A DNA stretch of 64,000 nt from Streptomyces sp. S4.7 (GTDB lineage: Bacteria; Actinomycetota; Actinomycetes; Streptomycetales; Streptomycetaceae), in contig NZ_CP048397.1 in NCBI RefSeq assembly GCF_010384365.1, positions 5,456,001-5,520,000 on the forward strand. The letters run 5' to 3'. Of the stretch, positions 26,072 to 34,432 are shown one piece after another. The notes beneath the pieces are model-generated. The model saw nothing but the letters and a program-made list of their open reading frames with translations. It was not told the DNA's origin and ran no database searches. Position numbers and translations under genes: made by a program. Numbering within the stretch: position 1 is the first letter of the stretch; every line of letters starts with the position of its first letter.

Positions 26072-27010
26072 ATGACTTCAGACGTATGGCTGCCGATACC
26101 GGCCGACGAGATCGAAGGGCTTCCCGCCGGCCTGGACTATCTCCACTGGGACGGTGCTCCCGAGTTCCCCGGCGACCCGGCCGACTGCGCCTTCTACGTG
26201 GTCCCGTACATGAAGGGCATGGACATCGCGCTCCGGCCGCTCGCCGCGATGACCTCCGTACGCGTCGTACAGACCCTCTCCGCCGGGATCGACCACGTGG
26301 CGCCCGGACTCGGCTCGCTGCCCCCCGGTGTGCGTCTGTGCAACGCCAAGGGCGTCCACGAGGCCAGCACCGCCGAACTCACCGTCGCGCTCGTCCTCGC
26401 CTCGCTGCGCGGCATCCCCGGCTTCGTCCGGGGCCAGGATGCCGAGGAGTGGCGGTCCGGCTTCTACCCGGCGCTCGCCGACAAGTCCGTGCTGATCGTC
26501 GGCTACGGCTCCATCGGCGCCGCCATCGAGGACCGGCTCGCGCCGTTCGAGTGCGCGCGGGTGGCGCGGGTGGCGCGCTCCGCGCGTGCCACCGAGCGCG
26601 GCCCCGTGCACGCACTCACCGATCTGCCGGGCCTGCTGCCCGAGGCCGACGTCGTGATCGTGTCGACGCCACTCACCGAGGAGACGAAGGGCCTGGCGGG
26701 CGCCGGGTTCCTGGCCCGTATGAAGGACGGCGCGCTGTTCGTGAACGTCGCACGGGGCCAGGTCGCCGACACCAAGGCGCTCCTCGCGGAGCTGGAGAGC
26801 GGGCGGATCACGGCCGCGCTCGACGTCACCGATCCGGAACCCCTCCCGCCGGGTCATCCCCTCTGGCATGCTCCGGGTGTTGTCATCAGCCCTCACGCGG
26901 GCGGATCCACCTCGGCCTTCATGCCGCGCGCCAAGCGTCTGCTCGCCGACCAACTCACCCGCTACGCCGCGGGGGACGCTCTGCGCAACGAGGTGCTCAC
27001 CACCGGCTGA
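26072..27010 (+). CDS. D-isomer-specific 2-hydroxyacid dehydrogenase
   Basis: A 312-residue NAD-dependent D-2-hydroxyacid dehydrogenase that interconverts 2-keto and 2-hydroxy acids. The cofactor motif is GYGSIG at 144-149. The catalytic residues are Arg228 (NVARG), Glu256 (DVTDPEPLP) and His275 (SPHAGG). The N-terminal substrate domain is short, as in the phosphoglycerate/glyoxylate reductase branch. It is distinct from serA further on. ATG 26072 is divergent from the aldo/keto reductase with 174 bases between. Confidence 0.93.
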   Translation: MTSDVWLPIPADEIEGLPAGLDYLHWDGAPEFPGDPADCAFYVVPYMKGMDIALRPLAAMTSVRVVQTLSAGIDHVAPGLGSLPPGVRLCNAKGVHEASTAELTVALVLASLRGIPGFVRGQDAEEWRSGFYPALADKSVLIVGYGSIGAAIEDRLAPFECARVARVARSARATERGPVHALTDLPGLLPEADVVIVSTPLTEETKGLAGAGFLARMKDGALFVNVARGQVADTKALLAELESGRITAALDVTDPEPLPPGHPLWHAPGVVISPHAGGSTSAFMPRAKRLLADQLTRYAAGDALRNEVLTTG

Positions 27011-27138
27011 GCCACCGTCGGTCCGCGCTGAAGGGCGACAACTCCGCTGCTCGTCACGGAGAGTAGAAGAACTATGTCCCTGAGTGACGAGTCTGGTGTA
27101 TCGTCCCGATCTGGGGGTCGCGTCGCGCGAGGGGCGAC

Positions 27139-30100
27139 GTGGCGGAGCGATCAGAATCCGAGGGGGCGACGGGCGATGTACTGCCGATGCGCGAACGATC
27201 CGACGCGGAAGGGCCGTCCACGGCGGCCTTCGAACCCAACGACACAAGGCCACACGCCGACGGCCCAGGCTCCGGCCCGGACCCCGGCGAGGCGCACCTC
27301 ACCGACGCGTACGTCACCGGAGCGCCCCTCCACGGCGCGAGGACCCGCCGCGGCGGCGGTGACGGCGACACCCCCCGAGGTGGCCCCGTGAGCCCCCCCG
27401 GGGCGCTCCTCGGCCCCCGCGTCGCCCCGGAGGACGGCAGCGACCCCGGCAGCGGCGCCGACGCCGGCGGAGGCGGCACCGGCCTCCTCGCGCAACTCCT
27501 CCTCGCCCTCATCTGCGGGGGCTACGCGACCGGCGCGGCACTCGGCTGGGGTTCCCCCGAAGTGGCCCTGTTCATGGGCGACTTCGGCCTCAGCATCGCC
27601 GCCCTCATCGCCTCGGTCTCCTGCTTCCTCTACGCCCGCGGGAACGACAGCCGATTCCGCCCCGCCTGGATGCTCTTCTCGCTCTCCTCCTTGATGGCCG
27701 CCGGCGGGAACGCGGTCTGGGGCTGGTACGAGGTCGTGCTCGGCCGCCCCGTACCGAGCCCCTCCCTCGCCGACCTGTTCTTCCTCTGCTTCGCGCCACC
27801 CGCCATCGTCGGTCTGCTCGTCCTCGCCAAACGTCCCGTCAGCAAGGCCGGCTGGGTCTGTCTCTGCCTCGACGCCTGGCTGATCGGCGGCTCGCTCCTC
27901 ACGCTCTCCTGGAGCCTGGCCCTCGCGCACACCACGCACTTCGACGGCGAGACCGTCGCCCACGCCGCTCTCTCCCTCGCCTATCCGCTGCTGGACATCG
28001 TGCTCGTCAGCATGGTGCTCGCCCTGCACTTCCGGCGCTCGACCGGCAACCGTACGGCCATCAACTCCGCCATCGCCGCCCTCGCCCTCACGGTCCTGTG
28101 CGACGCCCTGTTCACCTCCCCGCTGCTCCGGGAGAACTACCGCTCGGGCCAGCTGCTCGACGCGGGCTGGTTCGCCGGGTCCCTGCTGCTCGCGTACGCG
28201 CCCTGGGGCGTGCGCAAGACCGCCGAGATCGTCCCCGAGCCGGTACGGCCGCCCCGCGCCCCCCGGCAGCCCGGCAGGCCCATCGCGGGCTCCCTGGCCG
28301 CGCTGACGCCGTATCTCGCCGCCGCCGTGTGCACCCTGGGGATCCTGTACAACGTCATCGAGGGCCGCCGGGTCGACCGCGTCGTGGTCCTCACCGGCTG
28401 CACGGTCGTCCTCGCCCTGGTCGTACGGCAGGGCATCATGCTCGTCGACAACATCGCGCTCACCCATGAACTGGCCCAGAAGGAGAACCACTTCCGTTCC
28501 CTGGTCCAGGGATCGAGCGACGTCATCATGATCGCCGGGCCCGAGGGCACCCTGGACTACGTCAGCCCCGCGGCGGCCGGCGTCTACGGACGCGAGGCGG
28601 ACGGCCTCGTCGGCGCGGCACTGGAATCGATCATCCACCCGGACGACCGGGGCCGGGTCAAACGCGAGGTACGCCGCTTCCTGGCGGCGCCTCCCACGGA
28701 GGAGCCCACCACCCGCATCGAGTGCCGCTTCAAGTCCGGCACCGGCGACTGGCTGAACGTGGAATCCACGGTCAACCGCCACCAGGGCGGCCTGATCCTC
28801 AACAGCCGCGACGTCACCGAACGTGTCAGGCTCCAGGCCCAGTTGCAGCACAACGCCGAGCACGACCCGCTCACCGACCTGCCGAACCGCGCCCTGTTCA
28901 CCGAGCGGGTCCGCCAGGCACTCTCCGGGCGCCGGTCGGGCGACCCCGGCACAGCGGTCCTCTTCATCGACCTCGACGGCTTCAAGGGCGTCAACGACCG
29001 CCTCGGCCACCAGGTCGGCGACGAACTGCTGATCAACGCGGCCCGCCGCCTCCAGGACTCGGTACGCGCCGGGGACACCGCAGCCCGCCTCGGCGGGGAC
29101 GAGTTCGCCGCCCTCATCCTCGGCGACGGCACCGACGACCAGACCGCCCGCGAGTACCAGGTCCACGAGATCGCCGACCGGCTGCGCCTGAAGCTGTCGC
29201 AGCCGTACCGCATCGAAGGCAACGATGTCCGCGTCGCCGCCTCCATCGGAGTCGCGTTCGCCGAGCCCGGGATAACCCCCACCCACCTCATGCGCAACGC
29301 CGACCTCGCCATGTACCGCGCCAAGGCCGGCGGCAAGGACCGCGTCGAGCTGTACGCCCCCCAGATGCAGGCCGACGTGGTCCGCAGGACCGAACTGGCC
29401 ACCAGGCTCCGCACCGCCCTGCGGGACGGCGAATTCGCCCTGCTCCACCAGCCCGTCGTCGACCTCTCCACCGGACAGGTCTCCGCCGTCGCCGCCCAGG
29501 CCCGCTGGCGCTCCGCCCAGGGCATCCTCTTCACCCCCGCCGAGTTCTTACGGGTCGCCGACGACAGCGACCGCACCGCCGAGTTAGGGCGCTGGCTGCT
29601 CGAAGAAGCCGTCGAGCAGGCCGCCGAGCGCGGCAGGACGGGCCACCTCGTACCGGTGACCGTCCGTCTCTCCGCCCGCAGACTGCTCGACCGGTCCATG
29701 CCACTGGGCTCCATCGAAGCCCTCCTGACCCGCCACGGGCTCCCCTCGGGCTCCCTGCTGATCGAGCTGGCGGACAGCGACCCGCGCACGTCCCTGGACG
29801 AGCTGGAGCACCGCCTGCTCGCGCTGCGCCGTCTGGGCGTACGGATCGCCCTCGACGGCTTCGGCAGCGGCTACGCGGCGATCAACGCGCTGCGCCGCCT
29901 CCCCGTCGACGTACTGAAAGTGGACCGCGGGCTGGTCGAGGGCGTCGTCGAGTCCGCCAGGCTGCACAAGATCACCGCGGGGCTGCTCCGGATCGCCGGC
30001 GATCTGGGCATGGTCTCGGTGGCCGACGGCGTCGACGTACCGGAACAGGTCCTCGCGCTCCGCGCCATGGGCTGCACCCACGGCCAGGGCATGGCCTTCT

Positions 30101-30303
30101 CCGGCCCCCTCGACGAGTACCGGCTGCGCCGTGCGCTGATCCGCGGCGAATTCCCCCTCCCCGGGGCCACCCCGCTGCCCGTGCTCAGCGGCGGCTCGCT
30201 GCCCGTCCGCCGGACCTGGGCGGCCACCCCGGACATGATCCCCCGACCGATCACCCGTCCGTCCGTCCGCTCAAATGTTGAGACGCCAGTCCCACCCACT
30301 TGA
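27139..30303 (+). CDS. cdgC: Membrane PAS-GGDEF-degenerate EAL protein, CdgC type
   Basis: A 1054-residue cyclic-di-GMP protein. A charged, disordered head (1-110) is followed by many membrane helices (about 115-425), a PAS domain (about 447-570), GGDEF (about 575-735) and an EAL-like domain (about 750-1000). The cyclase motif LGGDEF is intact near 651-656. RAGD sits five residues before it, the RxxD product-inhibition site. The EAL domain is degenerate: AQARWR in place of EALVRW and DGFGSGYA in place of DDFGTGYS. It should therefore make, not degrade, c-di-GMP. Codons 804 and 816 are TTA (29548-29550, 29584-29586), so translation needs the bldA tRNA. From memory it corresponds to CdgC (SCO5511), upstream of ilvB. 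GTG 27139 is the likely start. ATG 27187 is a later option. Confidence 0.9.
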   Translation: MAERSESEGATGDVLPMRERSDAEGPSTAAFEPNDTRPHADGPGSGPDPGEAHLTDAYVTGAPLHGARTRRGGGDGDTPRGGPVSPPGALLGPRVAPEDGSDPGSGADAGGGGTGLLAQLLLALICGGYATGAALGWGSPEVALFMGDFGLSIAALIASVSCFLYARGNDSRFRPAWMLFSLSSLMAAGGNAVWGWYEVVLGRPVPSPSLADLFFLCFAPPAIVGLLVLAKRPVSKAGWVCLCLDAWLIGGSLLTLSWSLALAHTTHFDGETVAHAALSLAYPLLDIVLVSMVLALHFRRSTGNRTAINSAIAALALTVLCDALFTSPLLRENYRSGQLLDAGWFAGSLLLAYAPWGVRKTAEIVPEPVRPPRAPRQPGRPIAGSLAALTPYLAAAVCTLGILYNVIEGRRVDRVVVLTGCTVVLALVVRQGIMLVDNIALTHELAQKENHFRSLVQGSSDVIMIAGPEGTLDYVSPAAAGVYGREADGLVGAALESIIHPDDRGRVKREVRRFLAAPPTEEPTTRIECRFKSGTGDWLNVESTVNRHQGGLILNSRDVTERVRLQAQLQHNAEHDPLTDLPNRALFTERVRQALSGRRSGDPGTAVLFIDLDGFKGVNDRLGHQVGDELLINAARRLQDSVRAGDTAARLGGDEFAALILGDGTDDQTAREYQVHEIADRLRLKLSQPYRIEGNDVRVAASIGVAFAEPGITPTHLMRNADLAMYRAKAGGKDRVELYAPQMQADVVRRTELATRLRTALRDGEFALLHQPVVDLSTGQVSAVAAQARWRSAQGILFTPAEFLRVADDSDRTAELGRWLLEEAVEQAAERGRTGHLVPVTVRLSARRLLDRSMPLGSIEALLTRHGLPSGSLLIELADSDPRTSLDELEHRLLALRRLGVRIALDGFGSGYAAINALRRLPVDVLKVDRGLVEGVVESARLHKITAGLLRIAGDLGMVSVADGVDVPEQVLALRAMGCTHGQGMAFSGPLDEYRLRRALIRGEFPLPGATPLPVLSGGSLPVRRTWAATPDMIPRPITRPSVRSNVETPVPPT

Positions 30304-30336
30304 CAGTGGTAGCGCGTCGGAGGGAGGGTCAATGCC

Positions 30337-30378
30337 ATGCGCACCCGAATTCTCGTACTTGGACAGCGCGTCGGCTGA
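30337..30378 (+). CDS. ilvB leader peptide
   Basis: A 13-codon open reading frame, MRTRILVLGQRVG, directly after cdgC and 129 bases before ilvB. Ile-Leu-Val-Leu in a row (30349-30360) plus another Val are the products of the pathway it precedes. A strong RBS (GGAGGGAGGG, 30319-30328) lies 8 bases upstream. It is the control peptide of a transcription attenuator. Leader peptides of this type have been predicted ahead of actinobacterial ilvB. Confidence 0.85.
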   Translation: MRTRILVLGQRVG

Positions 30379-30420
30379 AGCAGTGGCCCTCACCGGTTCT
30401 GCAGACCGCACCGACGCGCT

Positions 30421-30456
30421 CCCCTCGCCTGCCTCCCGGCACGAGGGGTTTTTTGT
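30421..30456 (+). terminator. ilvB leader intrinsic terminator
   Basis: CCCCTCG (30421-30427) pairs with CGAGGGG (30442-30448), and TTTTTTGTT follows. A T-tract terminator is rare in this GC-rich window and marks an attenuator. Confidence 0.85.
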
Positions 30457-30507
30457 TGTACCAGCACAGCCCAAACCCCCGCAAAAACCCTCAGCCTCGA
30501 GAAGAGA

Positions 30508-32400
30508 ATGACGATGACCGAGCAGGCCACCGGGGCACACCCGACGCCGCGCGCCCGTAACGGCGGACCCTCGTCCGCCACCGTTGAGCACGTCACGGGC
30601 GCGCAGTCCCTCATCCGCTCTCTTGAGGAAGTCGGGGCCGAGACGGTATTCGGCATCCCCGGCGGCGCCATCCTTCCGGCCTACGACCCGATGATGGACT
30701 CCACCCGGGTCCGTCACATCCTGGTCCGCCACGAGCAGGGCGCCGGCCACGCGGCCACCGGCTACGCGCAGGCCACCGGCAAGGTGGGCGTCTGTATGGC
30801 CACCTCGGGCCCCGGCGCCACCAACCTGGTCACCCCGATCGCCGACGCGCACATGGACTCCGTGCCGCTCGTCGCGATCACCGGCCAGGTCGCGAGCAAG
30901 GCGATCGGCACGGACGCCTTCCAGGAGGCGGACATCTGCGGCATCACGATGCCGATCACCAAGCACAACTTCCTGGTCACCAAGGCCGAGGACATCCCGC
31001 GCACCATCGCCGAGGCGTTCCACATCGCCGCCACCGGCCGCCCGGGACCCGTGCTGGTCGACATCGCCAAGGACGCACTCCAGGCCAAGACCACCTTCAG
31101 CTGGCCGCCCACCCAGGAACTGCCCGGCTACCGCCCGGTCACCAAGCCGCACGCCAAGCAGATCCGCGAGGCGGCGAAGCTGATCACGCAGGCCAAGCGG
31201 CCGGTGCTGTACGTCGGCGGCGGCGTCATCAAAGCCGGTGCCACCGCCGAACTGCGCGTTCTCGCCGAACTGACCAACGCCCCCGTCACCACCACCCTGA
31301 TGGCGCTGGGCGCGTTCCCCGACAGCCACCCGCTGCACGTGGGAATGCCGGGCATGCACGGTGCGGTCACCGCCGTCACCGCGCTGCAGAAGGCCGACCT
31401 GATCGTCGCCCTCGGAGCCCGCTTCGACGACCGCGTCACCGGCAAGCTGGACAGCTTCGCCCCGTACGCGAAGATCGTCCACGCCGATGTCGACCCGGCC
31501 GAGATCGGCAAGAACCGCGCCGCCGACGTGCCGATCGTCGGCGACGCCCGCGAGGTCCTCGCCGACCTCGTCCAGGCGGTCCAGGCCGAGCACACCGAGG
31601 GCAACGTCGGTGACTACAGCGCCTGGTGGCGCGACCTCAGCCGCTGGCGCGAGACGTACCCCCTCGGCTTCGACCAGCCGGCCGACGGCAGCCTCTCCCC
31701 GCAGCACGTCATCCAGCGCATCGGCCAACTCGCCCCGGACGACACGATCTACGCGGCGGGCGTCGGCCAGCACCAGATGTGGGCCGCCCACTTCATCGAC
31801 TACGAGCAGCCCGCCACCTGGCTCAACTCCGGCGGCGCGGGCACGATGGGCTACGCGGTCCCGGCCGCGATGGGCGCCAAGGCCGGGCAGCCGGAGCGCA
31901 CGGTGTGGGCGATCGACGGCGACGGCTGCTTCCAGATGACCAATCAGGAACTGGTCACCTGCGCGCTCAACAACATCCCCATCAAGGTCGCGATCATCAA
32001 CAACGGCGCGCTGGGCATGGTCCGCCAGTGGCAGACCCTCTTCTACAACCAGCGCTACTCCAACACCGTCCTCCACAGCGGCCCCGAAGTGGCCGCCGGC
32101 GGCTCCTTCGAGGGCTCGGGCCGCGCGGACGACGCCAAGCCCAACGGCGGCACCCGTATCCCGGACTTCGTGAAGCTGTCCGAGGCGATGGGCTGCGTCT
32201 CGATGCGCTGCGAGTCCCCGGACGAGCTGGACGCCGTGATCGCCAAGGCCAACTCCATCAACGACCGCCCCGTGGTGGTCGACTTCATCGTCCATGAGGA
32301 CGCCCAGGTCTGGCCGATGGTCGCCGCGGGCACCTCCAACGACGAGGTCCTGGCCGCCCGGGGTGTGCGCCCCGACTTCGGCGACAGCCTGGACGACTGA
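30508..32400 (+). CDS. ilvB: Acetolactate synthase large subunit
   Basis: A 630-residue ThDP-dependent acetohydroxyacid synthase catalytic subunit, the first common enzyme of isoleucine, valine and leucine synthesis. The cofactor-activating Glu is in VRHEQGAGH near residue 75. The FAD-binding middle domain covers roughly 230-390. The ThDP/Mg motif GDGCFQMTNQEL ... NN runs from about 471 to 501. A short insertion (about 535-548) precedes the C-terminal domain. ATG 30508 and ATG 30514 are both possible. The AGAAGAG just before favours 30514, which would match known Streptomyces IlvB starts. First gene of ilvB-ilvN-ilvC under the leader attenuator. Confidence 0.97.
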   Translation: MTMTEQATGAHPTPRARNGGPSSATVEHVTGAQSLIRSLEEVGAETVFGIPGGAILPAYDPMMDSTRVRHILVRHEQGAGHAATGYAQATGKVGVCMATSGPGATNLVTPIADAHMDSVPLVAITGQVASKAIGTDAFQEADICGITMPITKHNFLVTKAEDIPRTIAEAFHIAATGRPGPVLVDIAKDALQAKTTFSWPPTQELPGYRPVTKPHAKQIREAAKLITQAKRPVLYVGGGVIKAGATAELRVLAELTNAPVTTTLMALGAFPDSHPLHVGMPGMHGAVTAVTALQKADLIVALGARFDDRVTGKLDSFAPYAKIVHADVDPAEIGKNRAADVPIVGDAREVLADLVQAVQAEHTEGNVGDYSAWWRDLSRWRETYPLGFDQPADGSLSPQHVIQRIGQLAPDDTIYAAGVGQHQMWAAHFIDYEQPATWLNSGGAGTMGYAVPAAMGAKAGQPERTVWAIDGDGCFQMTNQELVTCALNNIPIKVAIINNGALGMVRQWQTLFYNQRYSNTVLHSGPEVAAGGSFEGSGRADDAKPNGGTRIPDFVKLSEAMGCVSMRCESPDELDAVIAKANSINDRPVVVDFIVHEDAQVWPMVAAGTSNDEVLAARGVRPDFGDSLDD

Positions 32401-32435
32401 GCCGGATGCCGAGAGCGAGAGAAAGAACGACGAAA

Positions 32436-32963
32436 ATGTCTTCCAAGCACACCCTCTCCGTCCTGGTGGAGAACACCCCCGGCATCCTGGCCAGGATCGC
32501 CGCGCTGTTCTCCCGGCGCGGTTTCAACATCGACTCACTCGCGGTGGGTGTCACCGAGCACCCCGACATCTCCCGCATCACCATCGTGGTCAACGTCGAG
32601 GACCTGCCGCTCGAACAGGTGACGAAGCAGCTCAACAAGCTGATCAACGTCCTGAAGATCGTCGAACTCGAGCCCGGCGCCGCGATCCAGCGCGAGCTCG
32701 TCCTGGTGAAGGTCCGCGCCGACAACGAGACCCGCTCCCAGATCGTCGAGATCGTGCAGCTCTTCCGCGCCAAGACCGTGGACGTCTCGCCCGAGGCCGT
32801 CACCATCGAGGCCACCGGATCGAGTGACAAGCTCGACGCGATGCTGAAGATGCTGGAGCAGTTCGGCATCAAGGAGCTGGTCCAGTCCGGCACGATCGCC
32901 ATAGGGCGCGGCGCGCGGTCCATCACCGACCGCAGCCTGCGGGCGCTCGACCGCAGCGCGTAG
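32436..32963 (+). CDS. ilvN: Acetolactate synthase small (regulatory) subunit
   Basis: A 175-residue ACT-domain subunit that activates IlvB and gives valine feedback inhibition. The ACT domain (TLSVLVENTPGILARIAALFSRRGFNIDSL, residues 5-34, to about 80) is followed by the ALS small-subunit C-terminal domain (ELVLVKVRA onward). The length is standard. ATG 32436 is preferred over an upstream in-frame ATG at 32406, because the family begins MSxKHTLSVLVEN. It is 35 bases after ilvB. Confidence 0.96.
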   Translation: MSSKHTLSVLVENTPGILARIAALFSRRGFNIDSLAVGVTEHPDISRITIVVNVEDLPLEQVTKQLNKLINVLKIVELEPGAAIQRELVLVKVRADNETRSQIVEIVQLFRAKTVDVSPEAVTIEATGSSDKLDAMLKMLEQFGIKELVQSGTIAIGRGARSITDRSLRALDRSA

Positions 32964-32970
32964 GCACCCG

Positions 32971-33003
32971 CTCCGACGGCGCGCGGAGCCCGCGCCGTCG
33001 GAG
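32971..33003 (+). terminator. Hairpin between ilvN and ilvC
   Basis: A perfect 13-base stem, CTCCGACGGCGCG (32971-32983) with its complement at 32991-33003 and a 7-base loop, with no T tract. It may terminate part of the ilvBN transcripts or act as a processing/stabilising structure before ilvC. Confidence 0.6.
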
Positions 33004-33116
33004 CCGTACGGCACCCCGGTTCGCATGCCGAGACCGTGAGACTCCCTTCACCCGCTCCGCCGTACGGTGGGGCTCACACCGCGACACCCCAGTTTGCACA
33101 CCAAGGAGAAGACCCA

Positions 33117-34118
33117 GTGGCCGAGCTGTTCTACGACGACGATGCCGACCTGTCCATCATCCAGAGCCGCAAGGTCGCGGTCATCGGCTACGGCAGCCAG
33201 GGCCACGCCCACGCGCTGTCGCTCCGTGACTCGGGTGTCGACGTCCGGGTCGGCCTGCACGAGGGTTCCAAGTCCAGGGCGAAGGCCGAGGAGCAGGGCC
33301 TGCGCGTGGTGACGCCCGCCGCCGCGGCGGCCGAGGCCGACGTCATCATGATCCTGGTGCCGGACCCGATCCAGGGGCAGGTCTACGAGGAGTCCATCAA
33401 GGACAACCTGAAGGACGGCGACGCGCTCTTCTTCGGACACGGCCTCAACATCCGCTTCGGCTTCATCAAGCCGCCCGCCGGTGTCGACGTCGCCATGGTC
33501 GCCCCGAAGGGCCCCGGCCACCTCGTCCGCCGTCAGTACGAGGAGGGCCGCGGCGTGCCGTGTATCGCGGCCGTCGAGCAGGACGCCACCGGCAAGGGCT
33601 TCGAGCTGGCGCTGAGCTACGCGAAGGGCATCGGCGGCACGCGCGCCGGCGTCATCAAGACGACCTTCAGCGAGGAGACCGAGACCGACCTCTTCGGTGA
33701 GCAGGTCGTCCTCTGCGGCGGTACGTCCGCGCTGGTCAAGGCCGGCTTCGAGACGCTGGTCGAGGCCGGTTACCAGCCGGAGATCGCGTACTTCGAGTGC
33801 CTCCACGAGCTGAAGCTGATCGTGGACCTGATGTACGAGGGCGGCCTGGACAAGATGCGCTGGTCGGTCTCCGAGACCGCCGAGTGGGGCGACTACGTCA
33901 CCGGCCCGCGAATCATCACGGACCAGACCAAGGCCGAGATGAAGAAGGTCCTCGCCGAGATCCAGGACGGCACGTTCGCCAAGAACTGGATGGACGAGTA
34001 CCACGGCGGTCTGAAGAAGTACAACGAGTACAAGAAGGCCGACAGCGACTCGCTGCTGGAGAGCACGGGCCGCGAGCTGCGCAAGCTGATGAGCTGGGTC
34101 GACAACGACGACGCCTGA
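33117..34118 (+). CDS. ilvC: Ketol-acid reductoisomerase
   Basis: A 333-residue class I ketol-acid reductoisomerase. It isomerises and reduces acetolactate and acetohydroxybutyrate with NADPH and Mg. The Rossmann motif GYGSQGHAHA is near 24-33. MVAPKGPGHLVRRQYEEGRGVP (about 128-149) and the knotted helical domain with FSEETETDLFGEQVVLCGG (about 184-202) and the metal-binding HELKLIVDLMYEGG are all present. Start GTG 33117 is supported by AAGGAG at 33103-33108, 8 bases upstream. It follows ilvN by 153 bases containing a hairpin, so it may also have its own promoter. Confidence 0.97.
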   Translation: MAELFYDDDADLSIIQSRKVAVIGYGSQGHAHALSLRDSGVDVRVGLHEGSKSRAKAEEQGLRVVTPAAAAAEADVIMILVPDPIQGQVYEESIKDNLKDGDALFFGHGLNIRFGFIKPPAGVDVAMVAPKGPGHLVRRQYEEGRGVPCIAAVEQDATGKGFELALSYAKGIGGTRAGVIKTTFSEETETDLFGEQVVLCGGTSALVKAGFETLVEAGYQPEIAYFECLHELKLIVDLMYEGGLDKMRWSVSETAEWGDYVTGPRIITDQTKAEMKKVLAEIQDGTFAKNWMDEYHGGLKKYNEYKKADSDSLLESTGRELRKLMSWVDNDDA

Positions 34119-34127
34119 GGCGTTCAC

Positions 34128-34158
34128 GGTGCCGGGCCCAAAGCGCGGGCCCGGCACC
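34128..34158 (+). terminator. ilvC terminator hairpin
   Basis: A 12-base stem, GGTGCCGGGCCC (34128-34139) with GGGCCCGGCACC (34147-34158), lies just after ilvC. The 314-base gap 34119-34432 holds this hairpin, a candidate upstream ORF and the serA leader, with no other gene visible. Confidence 0.7.
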
Positions 34159-34328
34159 GGACCGGCCGTCGAACGGCCCGTCGCCAGGCCCTCGAAGAGG
34201 TCGCCGGACGGCCGTCGGTGAGCGCTTGTGGCGGGGTCCGACCACGTACGGGTGATCTGCCCGCCGAGGCGGGAAACCCCTGCCGCCGACACCACTACAC
34301 TGCTGCATACATCCGCGTCAGGCCCACA

Positions 34329-34424
34329 ATGTCGTGCGTCTTCCACGCGATCAGGCCCGGACCAGGGCCTGGCACCCTCCGCCGCCTGCGGCCGTCGGGA
34401 CGGCCGTCCGCAATGGACTTGTGA
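34329..34424 (+). other. Candidate upstream ORF in the serA leader
   Basis: A 31-codon frame (MSCVFHAIRPGPG at its start) whose TGA at 34422-34424 overlaps the GAGGA that serves as the serA RBS. CAGGCCC occurs twice (34319-34325, 34352-34358) and its complement GGGCCTG once (34365-34371), allowing two alternative hairpins. It could be a leader that couples translation to serA, but the peptide is not enriched in Ser or Gly codons, so this is uncertain. Confidence 0.3.
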
Positions 34425-34432
34425 GGACCCAC

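Larger units (their letters stand above)
30311..30456 (+). promoter_or_regulatory. ilvB attenuator with alternative pairings
   Basis: The leader holds two exact copies of AGCGCGTCGG, at 30311-30320 (just before the leader-peptide RBS) and 30365-30374 (its last codons). One exact complement, CCGACGCGCT, is at 30411-30420. The complement can pair with only one copy at a time. It ends immediately before the terminator hairpin. The arrangement fits ribosome-position sensing, but I could not derive a full mutually exclusive antiterminator by eye. Confidence 0.7.

Noticed and set aside
27011..27138. BldD operator before cdgC
   Set aside because: GAGTCTGGTGTATC resembles a half-site only. It does not fit the published dyad well enough to report.
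27074..27391. 105-codon frame starting MSLSDESG before cdgC
   Set aside because: Arg/Pro/Thr-rich, runs antiphase through the cdgC start, and has no RBS or family.
30300..30305. TTGACA overlapping the cdgC stop as a -35 for ilvB
   Set aside because: No -10-like hexamer at a workable distance. The expected region is the leader RBS.
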